Source of the DNA: Caldifarciminota bacterium
GTDB taxonomy: Bacteria; Hydrothermota; E44-bin80
NCBI GenBank assembly: GCA_023127905.1
Contig: JAGMEZ010000626.1
Span: 1 to 8,331, forward strand
Length of the DNA: 8,331 bases
Direction: 5' to 3'
Each line of letters starts with the position of its first letter. Positions within the stretch are counted from its first letter, which is position 1. The position numbers and the translations under genes are program-made. This document shows, one piece after another, positions 1 to 5,405 of this stretch. Below the pieces are notes generated by a model. It saw nothing but the letters and a program-made list of their open reading frames with translations, had not been told where the DNA came from and made no database searches.

Positions 1-1414
1 TCTCAATATCGTTTTGGAGATGTTCCATAGCCTGCAACACTTCAGGATCCTGAATATTGCCCTTTACTGCTATTTGAATAATATTGGCACCTCCGAAATT
101 CTCTGTCACAAGATTATAAGCTGATCTAACCGGGCTACCCGGTTTGAAGAAATCTATAAAATCCGATTCAGGGTTGATCAACGGAATCCCGGCACTGGCT
201 AATACAACGAGTAACCCGGCAACAATCAACACTGTTTTTGCTCTGGCAATTACAAAACCTGTCCATTTCACCAGAGTTCCCTTGAGGAAAACTCTCTGTT
301 TCTTATCAAGTTCTCTTTTTGCAGGACGCAACAAATAAAGAATCGCCAGGAAAAAAGTGACTGTAATAATAAAAGCGATACCCACTCCGATTGCAGTAGA
401 TAAACCAAAATCCTTAACCTGCGATAGAGACGAAGTGTACAGAGAACCAAACCCTACCATAGTGGTAACAGATGTTATTAAGCACGCCAGTCCAACGGCA
501 ACTACGGTGACAAATAACGCTTTTTGCTTATCCAAACCATGTGAGAGTCCCTCCCGGTAACGAGTAAGTATATGGATACCGTCTGCTATACCCATGCTGA
601 TAAGAATGACCGGCATGATATTACTGATAGGAGAAAGAGGGATGCCAAAATATCCCATCATACCCATAGTCCAGATAACTGTAATAATGACAATGAGTAA
701 TGGTAGAACAACACCCCTGATATTGCGAAAGCTAATGTAAAGTATACCAATCATCAAAAGAATTGCCAGAGGAAGCAGTCTCGACATATCTCCAACAATT
801 GCTTTATCCACCTCTTCGTCTAACACTGCTTCGCCAGTTAGATAAGATTTTTTATCCAGTTCATGCCTATGAACAATTTCCCTGATATCCTGGATAACAT
901 TCTCTTCAGCCGCCTCAGGTAGTAGTTGAACCATGACCAGCGCTATTTTTCCATTTTCAGAAATGATCTGTCCGGCATAGTCATCATTCGATAAGACTCT
1001 ATGCTTTAACTCGAGGAGTTCTGCTTCATTGTCCGGTATTTCCTCAATCAATTCCACAACCTCAATCCCGTCCTCGGTACCTCTGATTTCTTCGACATTG
1101 GTGATGCTCAGAACAGAATTGACCCCTTTCACCTTCTCCAATTCCAGGGTCAACCGATCAATTTCTTGCAGTGCACTAACACTGAAAACCTCATCCATAT
1201 CCAGTACTATCATTGCAAACTTGGCTCCTCCATAAGTTGCGTCAACTTGGTCATAGGCTATTTTCACGGGGTCGTCTTCAGGGAACATCTCTTCCATATC
1301 GCTAACCACATCTACCTTAGAAATACCGAAATAAAAAAATACTGTTAGTAGAATAACAGCAGCTATGATAGTCTTTGGATATTTTCCAACAAATTTTGTT
1401 AGTTTTTCCAGCAT
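1..1414 (-). CDS. RND superfamily exporter, MMPL/HAE3-like (partial, C-terminal part beyond the window)
   Basis: Inner-membrane transporter of the RND superfamily, MMPL/HAE3 type. I translated it by hand from the ATG at 1414; 471 codons are open to the window edge, about the N-terminal 55-60% of a typical 750-900-residue member. Order seen: TM1 (about 14-32); extracytoplasmic loop (33-210); TM2-TM6 (about 211-362), including the family-type motif GIADGIHILTRYRE at 275-288 with Asp278; cytoplasmic linker (363-390); TM7 (about 391-412); start of the second loop. The second half repeats the first: FFKPGSPVRSAYNLVTENFGGA (about 422-443) mirrors MFPEDDPVKIAYDQVDATYGGA (43-64), the RND internal duplication. 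A good Shine-Dalgarno fixes the start. Substrate cannot be read from sequence; relatives move lipids, hopanoids or hydrophobic compounds. It lies downstream of, and on the same strand as, the two-component operon, with a 328-nt gap. No periplasmic adaptor gene is visible in the window. Confidence 0.9.
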   Translation of the reverse strand, partial: MLEKLTKFVGKYPKTIIAAVILLTVFFYFGISKVDVVSDMEEMFPEDDPVKIAYDQVDATYGGAKFAMIVLDMDEVFSVSALQEIDRLTLELEKVKGVNSVLSITNVEEIRGTEDGIEVVELIEEIPDNEAELLELKHRVLSNDDYAGQIISENGKIALVMVQLLPEAAEENVIQDIREIVHRHELDKKSYLTGEAVLDEEVDKAIVGDMSRLLPLAILLMIGILYISFRNIRGVVLPLLIVIITVIWTMGMMGYFGIPLSPISNIMPVILISMGIADGIHILTRYREGLSHGLDKQKALFVTVVAVGLACLITSVTTMVGFGSLYTSSLSQVKDFGLSTAIGVGIAFIITVTFFLAILYLLRPAKRELDKKQRVFLKGTLVKWTGFVIARAKTVLIVAGLLVVLASAGIPLINPESDFIDFFKPGSPVRSAYNLVTENFGGANIIQIAVKGNIQDPEVLQAMEHLQNDIE

Positions 1415-1423
1415 AATCCCTTA

Positions 1424-1429
1424 CTCCTT
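1424..1429 (-). promoter_or_regulatory. Ribosome binding site of the RND transporter gene
   Basis: Read on the minus strand this is AAGGAG, 9 nt before the ATG at 1414. It supports that start codon for an otherwise edge-truncated gene. Confidence 0.75.
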
Positions 1430-1469
1430 CACTTTTTTTTACTTTCTTTCTTTCAAATATTATTGAATA

Positions 1470-1496
1470 ATTATAGTGTCTGTTCTTATCGTAAAA
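1470..1496 (-). promoter_or_regulatory. Candidate promoter of the RND transporter gene
   Basis: On the minus strand a perfect TATAAT lies at 1475-1470. No good -35 hexamer is present. TTTTAC at 1496-1491 sits 15 bp upstream and contains a single GTAAA (plus-strand reading, 1491-1495) in the same TCGTAAA context as the regulator gene's own promoter. A weak -35 overlapped by an activator half-site is what an activator-dependent promoter would look like. The implied leader is about 45-50 nt. It contains a short GAAA tract (plus-strand CTTTCTTTCTTTC at 1442-1454) before the Shine-Dalgarno. The TATAAT is clear, but its use is inferred. Confidence 0.4.
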
Positions 1497-1602
1497 GCTC
1501 CAAGATTGCCCAATGCCCCATTACTTAGATTTGAGCAAGCAAACATCCTGCAGTTTTTTGCCACTCAACCGCTTCTAACTTTTTTTACAATAATGAACAG
1601 AA

Positions 1603-1639
1603 GTAAATAAAGTATTTCACATTTGTAAAAAATTGTAAA
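1603..1639. promoter_or_regulatory. Tandem GTAAA boxes, putative response-regulator binding site upstream of the RND gene
   Basis: GTAAA occurs at 1625-1629 and 1635-1639, exactly 10 bp apart (GTAAA-N5-GTAAA), inside TTGTAAAAAATTGTAAAA. A third GTAAA lies at 1603-1607, 22 bp from the first of the pair. One-turn direct repeats are the usual operator form for OmpR/PhoB-family regulators, and GTAAA-N4-8-GTAAA is the reported E. coli CpxR box. The nearest -10-like sequence toward the RND gene is about 150 bp away, so the site is either a distal element or serves a promoter I cannot identify. AT-richness makes chance occurrence possible. Confidence 0.4.
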
Positions 1640-1742
1640 AGTTTTAAGGTAGTGGTTGTTGCCCAGCCTCAGAAACCCGTGGCTATAAAATTAATAATAA
1701 ATTAATGTAGTAGGGAAAAGAACCAAAAGCTTTTAACCAGTT

Positions 1743-3050
1743 CTACTTCTGAAATCTCAAAAAAATTGTTGTTCCGATATTCAACTTACTGCTGATTTCA
1801 ATGGTTCCTCCATGGGCATGCATAATCTTTTTACATAAACTCATGCCCAAACCATATCCTCCGGTTTTTTTTGAACGGGATTTATCAATCCTGTAAAAAG
1901 GCTCAAATATATATGGAAGATCTTTTTTTGGAATGCCTGTTCCATAATCTTTTATCTGTATCACAACAAATTTATCTCTGTCATCAATAGAAATTTCAAT
2001 TGGATGGCTCTCAGGCTTTGAATATTTTAATGAATTTTCAAGAATGTTTTTCAATACTGTCTTTATCCGATCAGTATCTATTTCTAAGAAAACTTTTTCT
2101 GCTACAAGGATCAGTTTTACTCCAGGTGGTCTGTTTTGCAGGCTTTGCACAATCTCTTTGATTAATGCTAAGACATTGGCTTTTCTTAAATTGAGTTTGC
2201 CATGATTACTATTTAATCTTTCGGTTTCAAGTATTTCTGCAATCATCTTTTCCATTTCCAACAAGTCTTCTCTAATACTTTCTTTTGTATCTCCGTCTGG
2301 AACAAACTCGAGAGCAACGTTCATTCTGGTAAGTGGAGACCGGAGTTCATGGCTAACATCCAACAAAAGCTGCTCTTTGGAACGAATCATTTCACGTATT
2401 TGTTTTGTCATATCATTAAAAGAAACTGCAAGTTTTCCCAACTCATCCCTCCTCCATGGCTCCACCTGCAATTGATAATCAAGGTTACTTTTACTGATTT
2501 GCTCTACACCTTCTGTCAACCATTTAATTGGTTTTAAAATCCTTCTGATTAACAAATAAGCAGATGAAAATACAAAAATGAGAAGAATAACCAGCAGAAA
2601 CACCAGCACCCCCTTATTGATTTCATCTTTCTTGAAATCAAAAGCAAAAAGAAAACGCCCAGAATCTTGACTTACAGCAATATAGTAAATCCCCTCATCC
2701 CATTCTGTTCTTTTATGTTTATACTTAGATGATGTTATCCTATCAAATTCTTTAAATGAAATACATTTTTCATCCGTTGTCCACTGAAAATTCGGACCTT
2801 CAAAGCGAATATGTATCGAGAAGTCTTGAGAAATTTTCAATGCTTTCAGTGTGTCCGGAGGCATTCCAACATCCCGAATTATGTAATTTACATAATGGAC
2901 AACATTTTTCTTAAAAAGGGGATGGAGTTGACTAAAGTAATATTTTGTAAAACCGCCAAAGATAATTACAACAATGATACCTGTTATGATAATAACAAAA
3001 AGAAGTTTTGTAAAAACTGAACTGTGAAGCTTTCTGATCAGATTACTCAT
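1743..3050 (-). CDS. Envelope-stress-type sensor histidine kinase, CpxA-like
   Basis: Membrane sensor kinase, 435 residues from the ATG at 3050, which overlaps the regulator's stop (ATGAGTAA) and has AGAGGA about 8 nt upstream. A longer in-frame reading from 3128 would lie inside the regulator gene and is not credible. Order: TM1 about 14-33; periplasmic sensor region about 34-146; TM2 about 147-168; HAMP about 168-222; H-box DVSHELRSPL at 231-240, His234 the expected autophosphorylation site; N-box NILENSLKYSK at 335-345; G1 DYGTGIP at 368-374; FEPFYRID at 382-389; G2 GGYGLGMSL at 397-405. All catalytic boxes are intact. It should phosphorylate the upstream regulator. The layout (two TMs, about 110-residue periplasmic domain, HAMP, HisKA, HATPase) and the DVSHELRSPLTR box fit the CpxA type; the signal sensed is unknown. 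Confidence 0.93.
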   Translation of the reverse strand: MSNLIRKLHSSVFTKLLFVIIITGIIVVIIFGGFTKYYFSQLHPLFKKNVVHYVNYIIRDVGMPPDTLKALKISQDFSIHIRFEGPNFQWTTDEKCISFKEFDRITSSKYKHKRTEWDEGIYYIAVSQDSGRFLFAFDFKKDEINKGVLVFLLVILLIFVFSSAYLLIRRILKPIKWLTEGVEQISKSNLDYQLQVEPWRRDELGKLAVSFNDMTKQIREMIRSKEQLLLDVSHELRSPLTRMNVALEFVPDGDTKESIREDLLEMEKMIAEILETERLNSNHGKLNLRKANVLALIKEIVQSLQNRPPGVKLILVAEKVFLEIDTDRIKTVLKNILENSLKYSKPESHPIEISIDDRDKFVVIQIKDYGTGIPKKDLPYIFEPFYRIDKSRSKKTGGYGLGMSLCKKIMHAHGGTIEISSKLNIGTTIFLRFQK

Positions 3051-3738
3051 CTTCAAGTTCCTCTCCGATAAACTTATACCCCGTTCCCCAGATCGTTTTA
3101 AGAAACAGTGGTTTCTTCGGATCGTCATTTAATTTCTGACGCAGGCGACTTATTAGAACATCAATGGAACGGTCGAAAGCCTCCCATTCTATACCTCGGA
3201 TACTATCCATAATACGGTCACGAGTAAAGACCCTTCCGGGATTTCTGACAAACAATACAAGTATCTTAAATTCCATTGTTGTTAAATCAACATCTTCCCC
3301 ATCCAGTAAGACAGAATGTTTTTTCATATCTACAACGAGTTTTCCGCATTTAATAATTTCTGATTTTGTATCTTCTGAACTTCTACGAAGAACGGATTGA
3401 ACGCGAGCTACAAGTTCTCTTGGTTCAAAAGGCTTAGGAAGATAATCATCTGCTCCCAATTCCAATCCAACAATTCTATCGGTAACTTCTCCCCTCGCTG
3501 TCAACATTATTATGGGAACTGAATATGCCTTTCGAATTTCCTTGCATACTTCAAAACCATCCATATCAGGAAGCATTATATCAAGTATTATTATATCCGG
3601 TAATTCCCTCTTTAAAATTTGCAAACCGTCCTCCGGATGAATCACAGAAGTAACTTTAAAACCAAACTCTGAGAAATAATCAGTGAGAAGATTATTCAAT
3701 TTTTCATCATCGTCTATTATTAGAATTGTCTTATTCAT
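3043..3738 (-). CDS. OmpR/PhoB-family response regulator, CpxR-like
   Basis: DNA-binding response regulator, 231 residues. Receiver domain about 3-118: acidic pair Asp10/Asp11, phospho-acceptor Asp53 (IILDIMLPDMDG), Thr80, Lys102 in ADDYLPKPF. Winged helix about 128-226, with recognition-helix region DRSIDVLISRLRQKL (about 189-203) and the wing WGTGYKF. The stretch LELGADDYLPKPFEPRELVAR closely matches CpxR-type regulators. I chose the ATG at 3738: it begins right at the receiver fold (MNKTILIIDDDEK). The alternative TTG at 3756 would coincide with the predicted transcription start. No Shine-Dalgarno is visible before 3738, so initiation may be weak or leader-dependent. It is first in an operon with the kinase and probably autoregulated through the GTAA boxes at 3787-3807. 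Confidence 0.95.
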   Translation of the reverse strand: MNKTILIIDDDEKLNNLLTDYFSEFGFKVTSVIHPEDGLQILKRELPDIIILDIMLPDMDGFEVCKEIRKAYSVPIIMLTARGEVTDRIVGLELGADDYLPKPFEPRELVARVQSVLRRSSEDTKSEIIKCGKLVVDMKKHSVLLDGEDVDLTTMEFKILVLFVRNPGRVFTRDRIMDSIRGIEWEAFDRSIDVLISRLRQKLNDDPKKPLFLKTIWGTGYKFIGEELEDE

Positions 3739-3763
3739 ATAAATAACAATTAACAATATACAA

Positions 3764-3792
3764 ATTATAAGTTATTTAATTATTTCGTAAAT
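3764..3792 (-). promoter_or_regulatory. Promoter of the regulator-kinase operon
   Basis: On the minus strand, TATAAT at 3769-3764 is a perfect -10. At the 17-bp spacing the -35 position (3792-3787) reads ATTTAC, a poor match to TTGACA, and it is occupied by the first GTAAA box. Transcription would begin near 3757, giving a leader of about 18-20 nt before the ATG at 3738. A good -10 with a bad -35 overlapped by regulator boxes fits an activator-dependent, self-controlled promoter. Confidence 0.6.
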
Positions 3793-3807
3793 GTAACAAA
3801 TTGTAAC
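3787..3807. promoter_or_regulatory. GTAAA/GTAAC direct-repeat operator, probable response-regulator binding site
   Basis: Three boxes: GTAAA 3787-3791, GTAAC 3793-3797 and GTAAC 3803-3807. The last two are 10 bp apart (GTAAC-N5-GTAAC, within TGTAACAAATTGTAACAA). They abut and overlap the -35 position of the regulator's own promoter. They match the pair at 1625-1639 in sequence, spacing and orientation relative to transcription. Binding by the locally encoded CpxR-like regulator is inferred from this placement and from the known CpxR consensus. Confidence 0.55.
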
Positions 3808-3946
3808 AATAAATAAAAAAATTACTCTTTCACCTACCTTTTCCCTTAACTGTCAAGGCACAAACATTAAATGATTAAAAACATGTTCCTCATTTCAAGG
3901 CTCTCTTAACTATGTACACAATCAGTAAACAAAAATTCTACCATAA

Positions 3947-3978
3947 TGTCAAGGTTTTTTTAAACTATTCCCTTGACA
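3947..3978. promoter_or_regulatory. Inverted repeat TGTCAAGG-N16-CCTTGACA, candidate operator at the dehydrogenase promoter
   Basis: Perfect 8-bp arms at 3947-3954 and 3971-3978. The right arm contains the -35 hexamer TTGACA, so a protein bound here would block RNA polymerase. A further direct copy of the arm lies at 3851-3858, 96 bp from the left arm. No regulator for it can be named. Because the arm is an extended -35 hexamer, part of the symmetry may be coincidental. Confidence 0.35.
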
Positions 3979-4001
3979 CAAATTTTTCGTTGTGATAGTA
4001 T
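3973..4001 (+). promoter_or_regulatory. Sigma70-type promoter of the dehydrogenase gene
   Basis: Perfect -35 TTGACA (3973-3978), a 17-bp spacer and -10 TAGTAT (3996-4001, 5 of 6 to consensus). Predicted transcription start is about 4008, giving a leader of roughly 32 nt. This is the best promoter in the window. It also shows that the in-frame GTG at 3992 cannot be the translation start. Confidence 0.8.
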
Positions 4002-4024
4002 CCCATCTGTTATTTAGATTAAGT

Positions 4025-4033
4025 AAAAGGAGG
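4025..4033 (+). promoter_or_regulatory. Strong ribosome binding site of the dehydrogenase gene
   Basis: AAAAGGAGG ends 6 nt before the ATG at 4040, a near-perfect Shine-Dalgarno. It fixes the start at 4040 rather than 3992. Confidence 0.85.
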
Positions 4034-4039
4034 ACTGTA

Positions 4040-5161
4040 ATGCCTAAATACAAAATCGCCCTGCTTCCTGGGGATGGAATTGGGAATGACGTAATTAAAG
4101 CAGCAATGATTGTAATTGATAAAATAAAACTCGATGCAGAATTTATAGAAGCGGAGATAGGATGGGAATTCTGGAAAAAGGAAGGGAATCCCCTTCCCGA
4201 CAGAACAATAAGAATTCTAAAGAATACGGATTGTGCACTCTTTGGCGCCATCACATCAAAACCAAAAGACGAGGCGACAAAGGAACTTGCGCCTGAACTG
4301 AGAGAAAAGGGATATGTTTACTATAGTCCTATTGTACGATTAAGACAGGAATTTAATCTCCATACAAATTTAAGACCTTGCAAGGCATACAAGGGAAATC
4401 CCTTGAATTATCGAGATGATATTAACCTTGTAATATTCAGAGAAAATACGGAAGGGCTCTACGCCGGTGTTGAATACCATCCTGTTCCAGATAATTTCAG
4501 AAAAATTATCAATAAACATAGAAAAATGAGGAAATTTGAAAAGGTGCTTAATAGTGATATGGCAATATCTCTGAGGATATTTACAAAGAAAGGTTGCCAA
4601 AGGATACTTCAGTCAGCATTTGATTATGCTCGAGAGCACAAAAGAAAATCAGTTACATTAGTAGAAAAACCGAATGTGATACGGGAAACGAGCGGTATGA
4701 TGGTTACGGAAGCAAGAAAGATGAAAGTTAAGTACCCTGAAATCGAACTCATCGAAGCAAATGTTGATGCAATGGCTATGTGGCTCATCAAGAATCCACA
4801 AAAATATGGTGTTCTTGTTGCATCAAATATGTTTGGAGATATAATCTCTGATCTTGCAGCACAACTTATTGGAGGACTTGGCTTCGCATACAGTGGAAAT
4901 ATCGGTGATAGCTATGCACTCTTCGAACCAACTCACGGTTCTGCCCCTAAGTATTCCGGTTTGAATAAAGTAAATCCAATTGCAATGATACTTGCTTCAA
5001 GACTAATGTTGGAATGGCTTGGAGAACAAGAAAAGGCAGAAAAGGTCGAAAAAGCAGTCTCAGAAGTCTTGGAAGAAGGAAAGGTAAAGACATACGATAT
5101 GGGTGGAAACAGTTCAACGCTTGACATTGCTAAAGTGATTGCAGAGAAAATTCACGAATAA
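4040..5161 (+). CDS. Isocitrate/isopropylmalate-family dehydrogenase, probably isocitrate dehydrogenase
   Basis: Beta-decarboxylating dehydrogenase, 373 residues, cytoplasmic. The likely reaction is oxidative decarboxylation of isocitrate to 2-oxoglutarate (TCA cycle), or its reverse. Visible: GDGIG 11-15; Ser96 aligned with the substrate-binding Ser113 of E. coli Icd; arginines 102, 112 and 134 (LRQ, NLRP, FREN); catalytic Tyr141 in ENTEGLYAGVEY; catalytic Lys210 in EKPN; metal-binding Asp243, Asp267 and Asp271 (FGDIISD); cofactor loop EPTHGSAPKY 296-305. Lys304-Tyr305 and Tyr352 match E. coli Icd residues that hold the NADP 2'-phosphate, whereas NAD enzymes usually carry an acidic residue there. 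The expected Arg395 counterpart is missing. The C-terminal TYDMGGNSSTLD resembles homoisocitrate/isopropylmalate enzymes, so these substrates remain alternatives. No leucine or lysine pathway gene lies beside it. It has its own promoter and no obvious terminator. Confidence 0.85.
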   Translation: MPKYKIALLPGDGIGNDVIKAAMIVIDKIKLDAEFIEAEIGWEFWKKEGNPLPDRTIRILKNTDCALFGAITSKPKDEATKELAPELREKGYVYYSPIVRLRQEFNLHTNLRPCKAYKGNPLNYRDDINLVIFRENTEGLYAGVEYHPVPDNFRKIINKHRKMRKFEKVLNSDMAISLRIFTKKGCQRILQSAFDYAREHKRKSVTLVEKPNVIRETSGMMVTEARKMKVKYPEIELIEANVDAMAMWLIKNPQKYGVLVASNMFGDIISDLAAQLIGGLGFAYSGNIGDSYALFEPTHGSAPKYSGLNKVNPIAMILASRLMLEWLGEQEKAEKVEKAVSEVLEEGKVKTYDMGGNSSTLDIAKVIAEKIHE

Positions 5162-5181
5162 AACTATAGAATAGAAGAAAG

Positions 5182-5282
5182 CCCTTCGATAAACTCAGGA
5201 CTGGAAGTAACCCTTTAACAAGCTCAGGATGGAAGAGATCCTTCGATGTATCTCAGGATGGAATTTAGTCTTCGGCTGGAAC
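5182..5282. repeat. Degenerate tandem repeat, about 28-29 bp unit (CCTTCGATAAGCTCAGGATGGAA-like)
   Basis: Three consecutive diverged copies begin at 5182, 5211 and 5239: CCCTTCGATAAACTCAGGA, CCCTTTAACAAGCTCAGGA and TCCTTCGATGTATCTCAGGA, each followed by (C)TGGAA. A fourth, internally shortened copy runs from 5269 (TCTTCGGCTGGAACA). Unit spacing is 29, 28 and about 30 bp; the extra base in copy 1 is the C in GGACTGG. It lies immediately after the dehydrogenase stop and is not coding. I recall similar CCTTCGACAAGCTCAGG elements scattered between genes in many uncultivated-phylum genomes, but cannot check this here. Confidence 0.7.
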
Positions 5283-5405
5283 AATAGGCTATTCTTATTT
5301 AAATGATTTTTCTGCAATACCATAAAACCGAAGCACTGCAGAACTGGAAAAATTTCTTTTCGCCCTCTGCAGCAATGAAATCAGCGTATCTGAAGTATTT
5401 TTAAA
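5283..5405 (+). other. Leader region before the barrel gene, with a 33-codon open frame
   Basis: No clear promoter or Shine-Dalgarno was found. A short frame runs from ATG 5303 to TAA 5402-5404 (33 residues, MIFLQYHKTEALQ...), ending 1 nt before the ATG at 5406. That spacing would allow translational coupling, but the frame has no ribosome binding site and no recognisable protein features. A 7-bp inverted repeat (CTGCAGA 5336-5342, TCTGCAG 5366-5372) has a 23-nt loop and unknown meaning. Confidence 0.3.

Larger units (their letters stand above)
1415..1742. other. Intergenic region between kinase and RND gene
   Basis: No convincing gene on either strand. It holds the RND ribosome binding site and candidate promoter, and the tandem GTAAA boxes at 1603-1639. 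I found no hairpin followed by a T-run after the kinase stop, so read-through from the regulator-kinase operon into the RND gene cannot be excluded. The sequence around 1660-1680 has a local GC-richer patch (AGCC...GGCT, 4-bp arms) too weak to call a terminator. Confidence 0.5.
3739..4039. other. Divergent intergenic region between regulator and dehydrogenase genes
   Basis: No gene is seen. It contains the regulator promoter and operator on one side (3764-3807) and the dehydrogenase promoter, inverted repeat and ribosome binding site on the other (3947-4033). The octamer TGTCAAGG occurs at 3851-3858 and 3947-3954 and, inverted, at 3971-3978. The minus-strand readings of the first two give TTGACA hexamers facing the regulator gene. 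The one at 3952-3947 has only a 4/6 -10 match (TTTACT) at 17 bp, so a second upstream regulator promoter is possible but weakly supported. Confidence 0.5.

Noticed and set aside
144..560. Plus-strand open frames over the RND gene
   Set aside because: The minus strand carries a continuous 471-codon RND frame with TM helices and the family motif; these are antisense shadows.
1725..1734. AAAAGCTTTT palindrome just after the kinase stop, as a terminator
   Set aside because: The stem is AT-only apart from one GC step, has no loop as a hairpin, and is not followed by a T-run on the minus strand.
3051..3128. Longer kinase reading starting at 3128
   Set aside because: The extra 26 residues overlap the regulator's conserved winged helix and add no domain; ATG 3050 has ATGAGTAA coupling and a Shine-Dalgarno.
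3739..3756. TTG at 3756 as regulator start
   Set aside because: It would coincide with the predicted transcription start, uses a rarer codon and adds six residues outside the receiver fold.
3992..4039. GTG at 3992 as the start of the dehydrogenase (16 extra residues)
   Set aside because: It lies inside the promoter, upstream of the expected transcription start, while ATG 4040 has a near-perfect Shine-Dalgarno and begins at the conserved fold.
5182..5282. CRISPR array
   Set aside because: Only three to four diverged units, tandem without distinct spacers, and no cas genes in the window.
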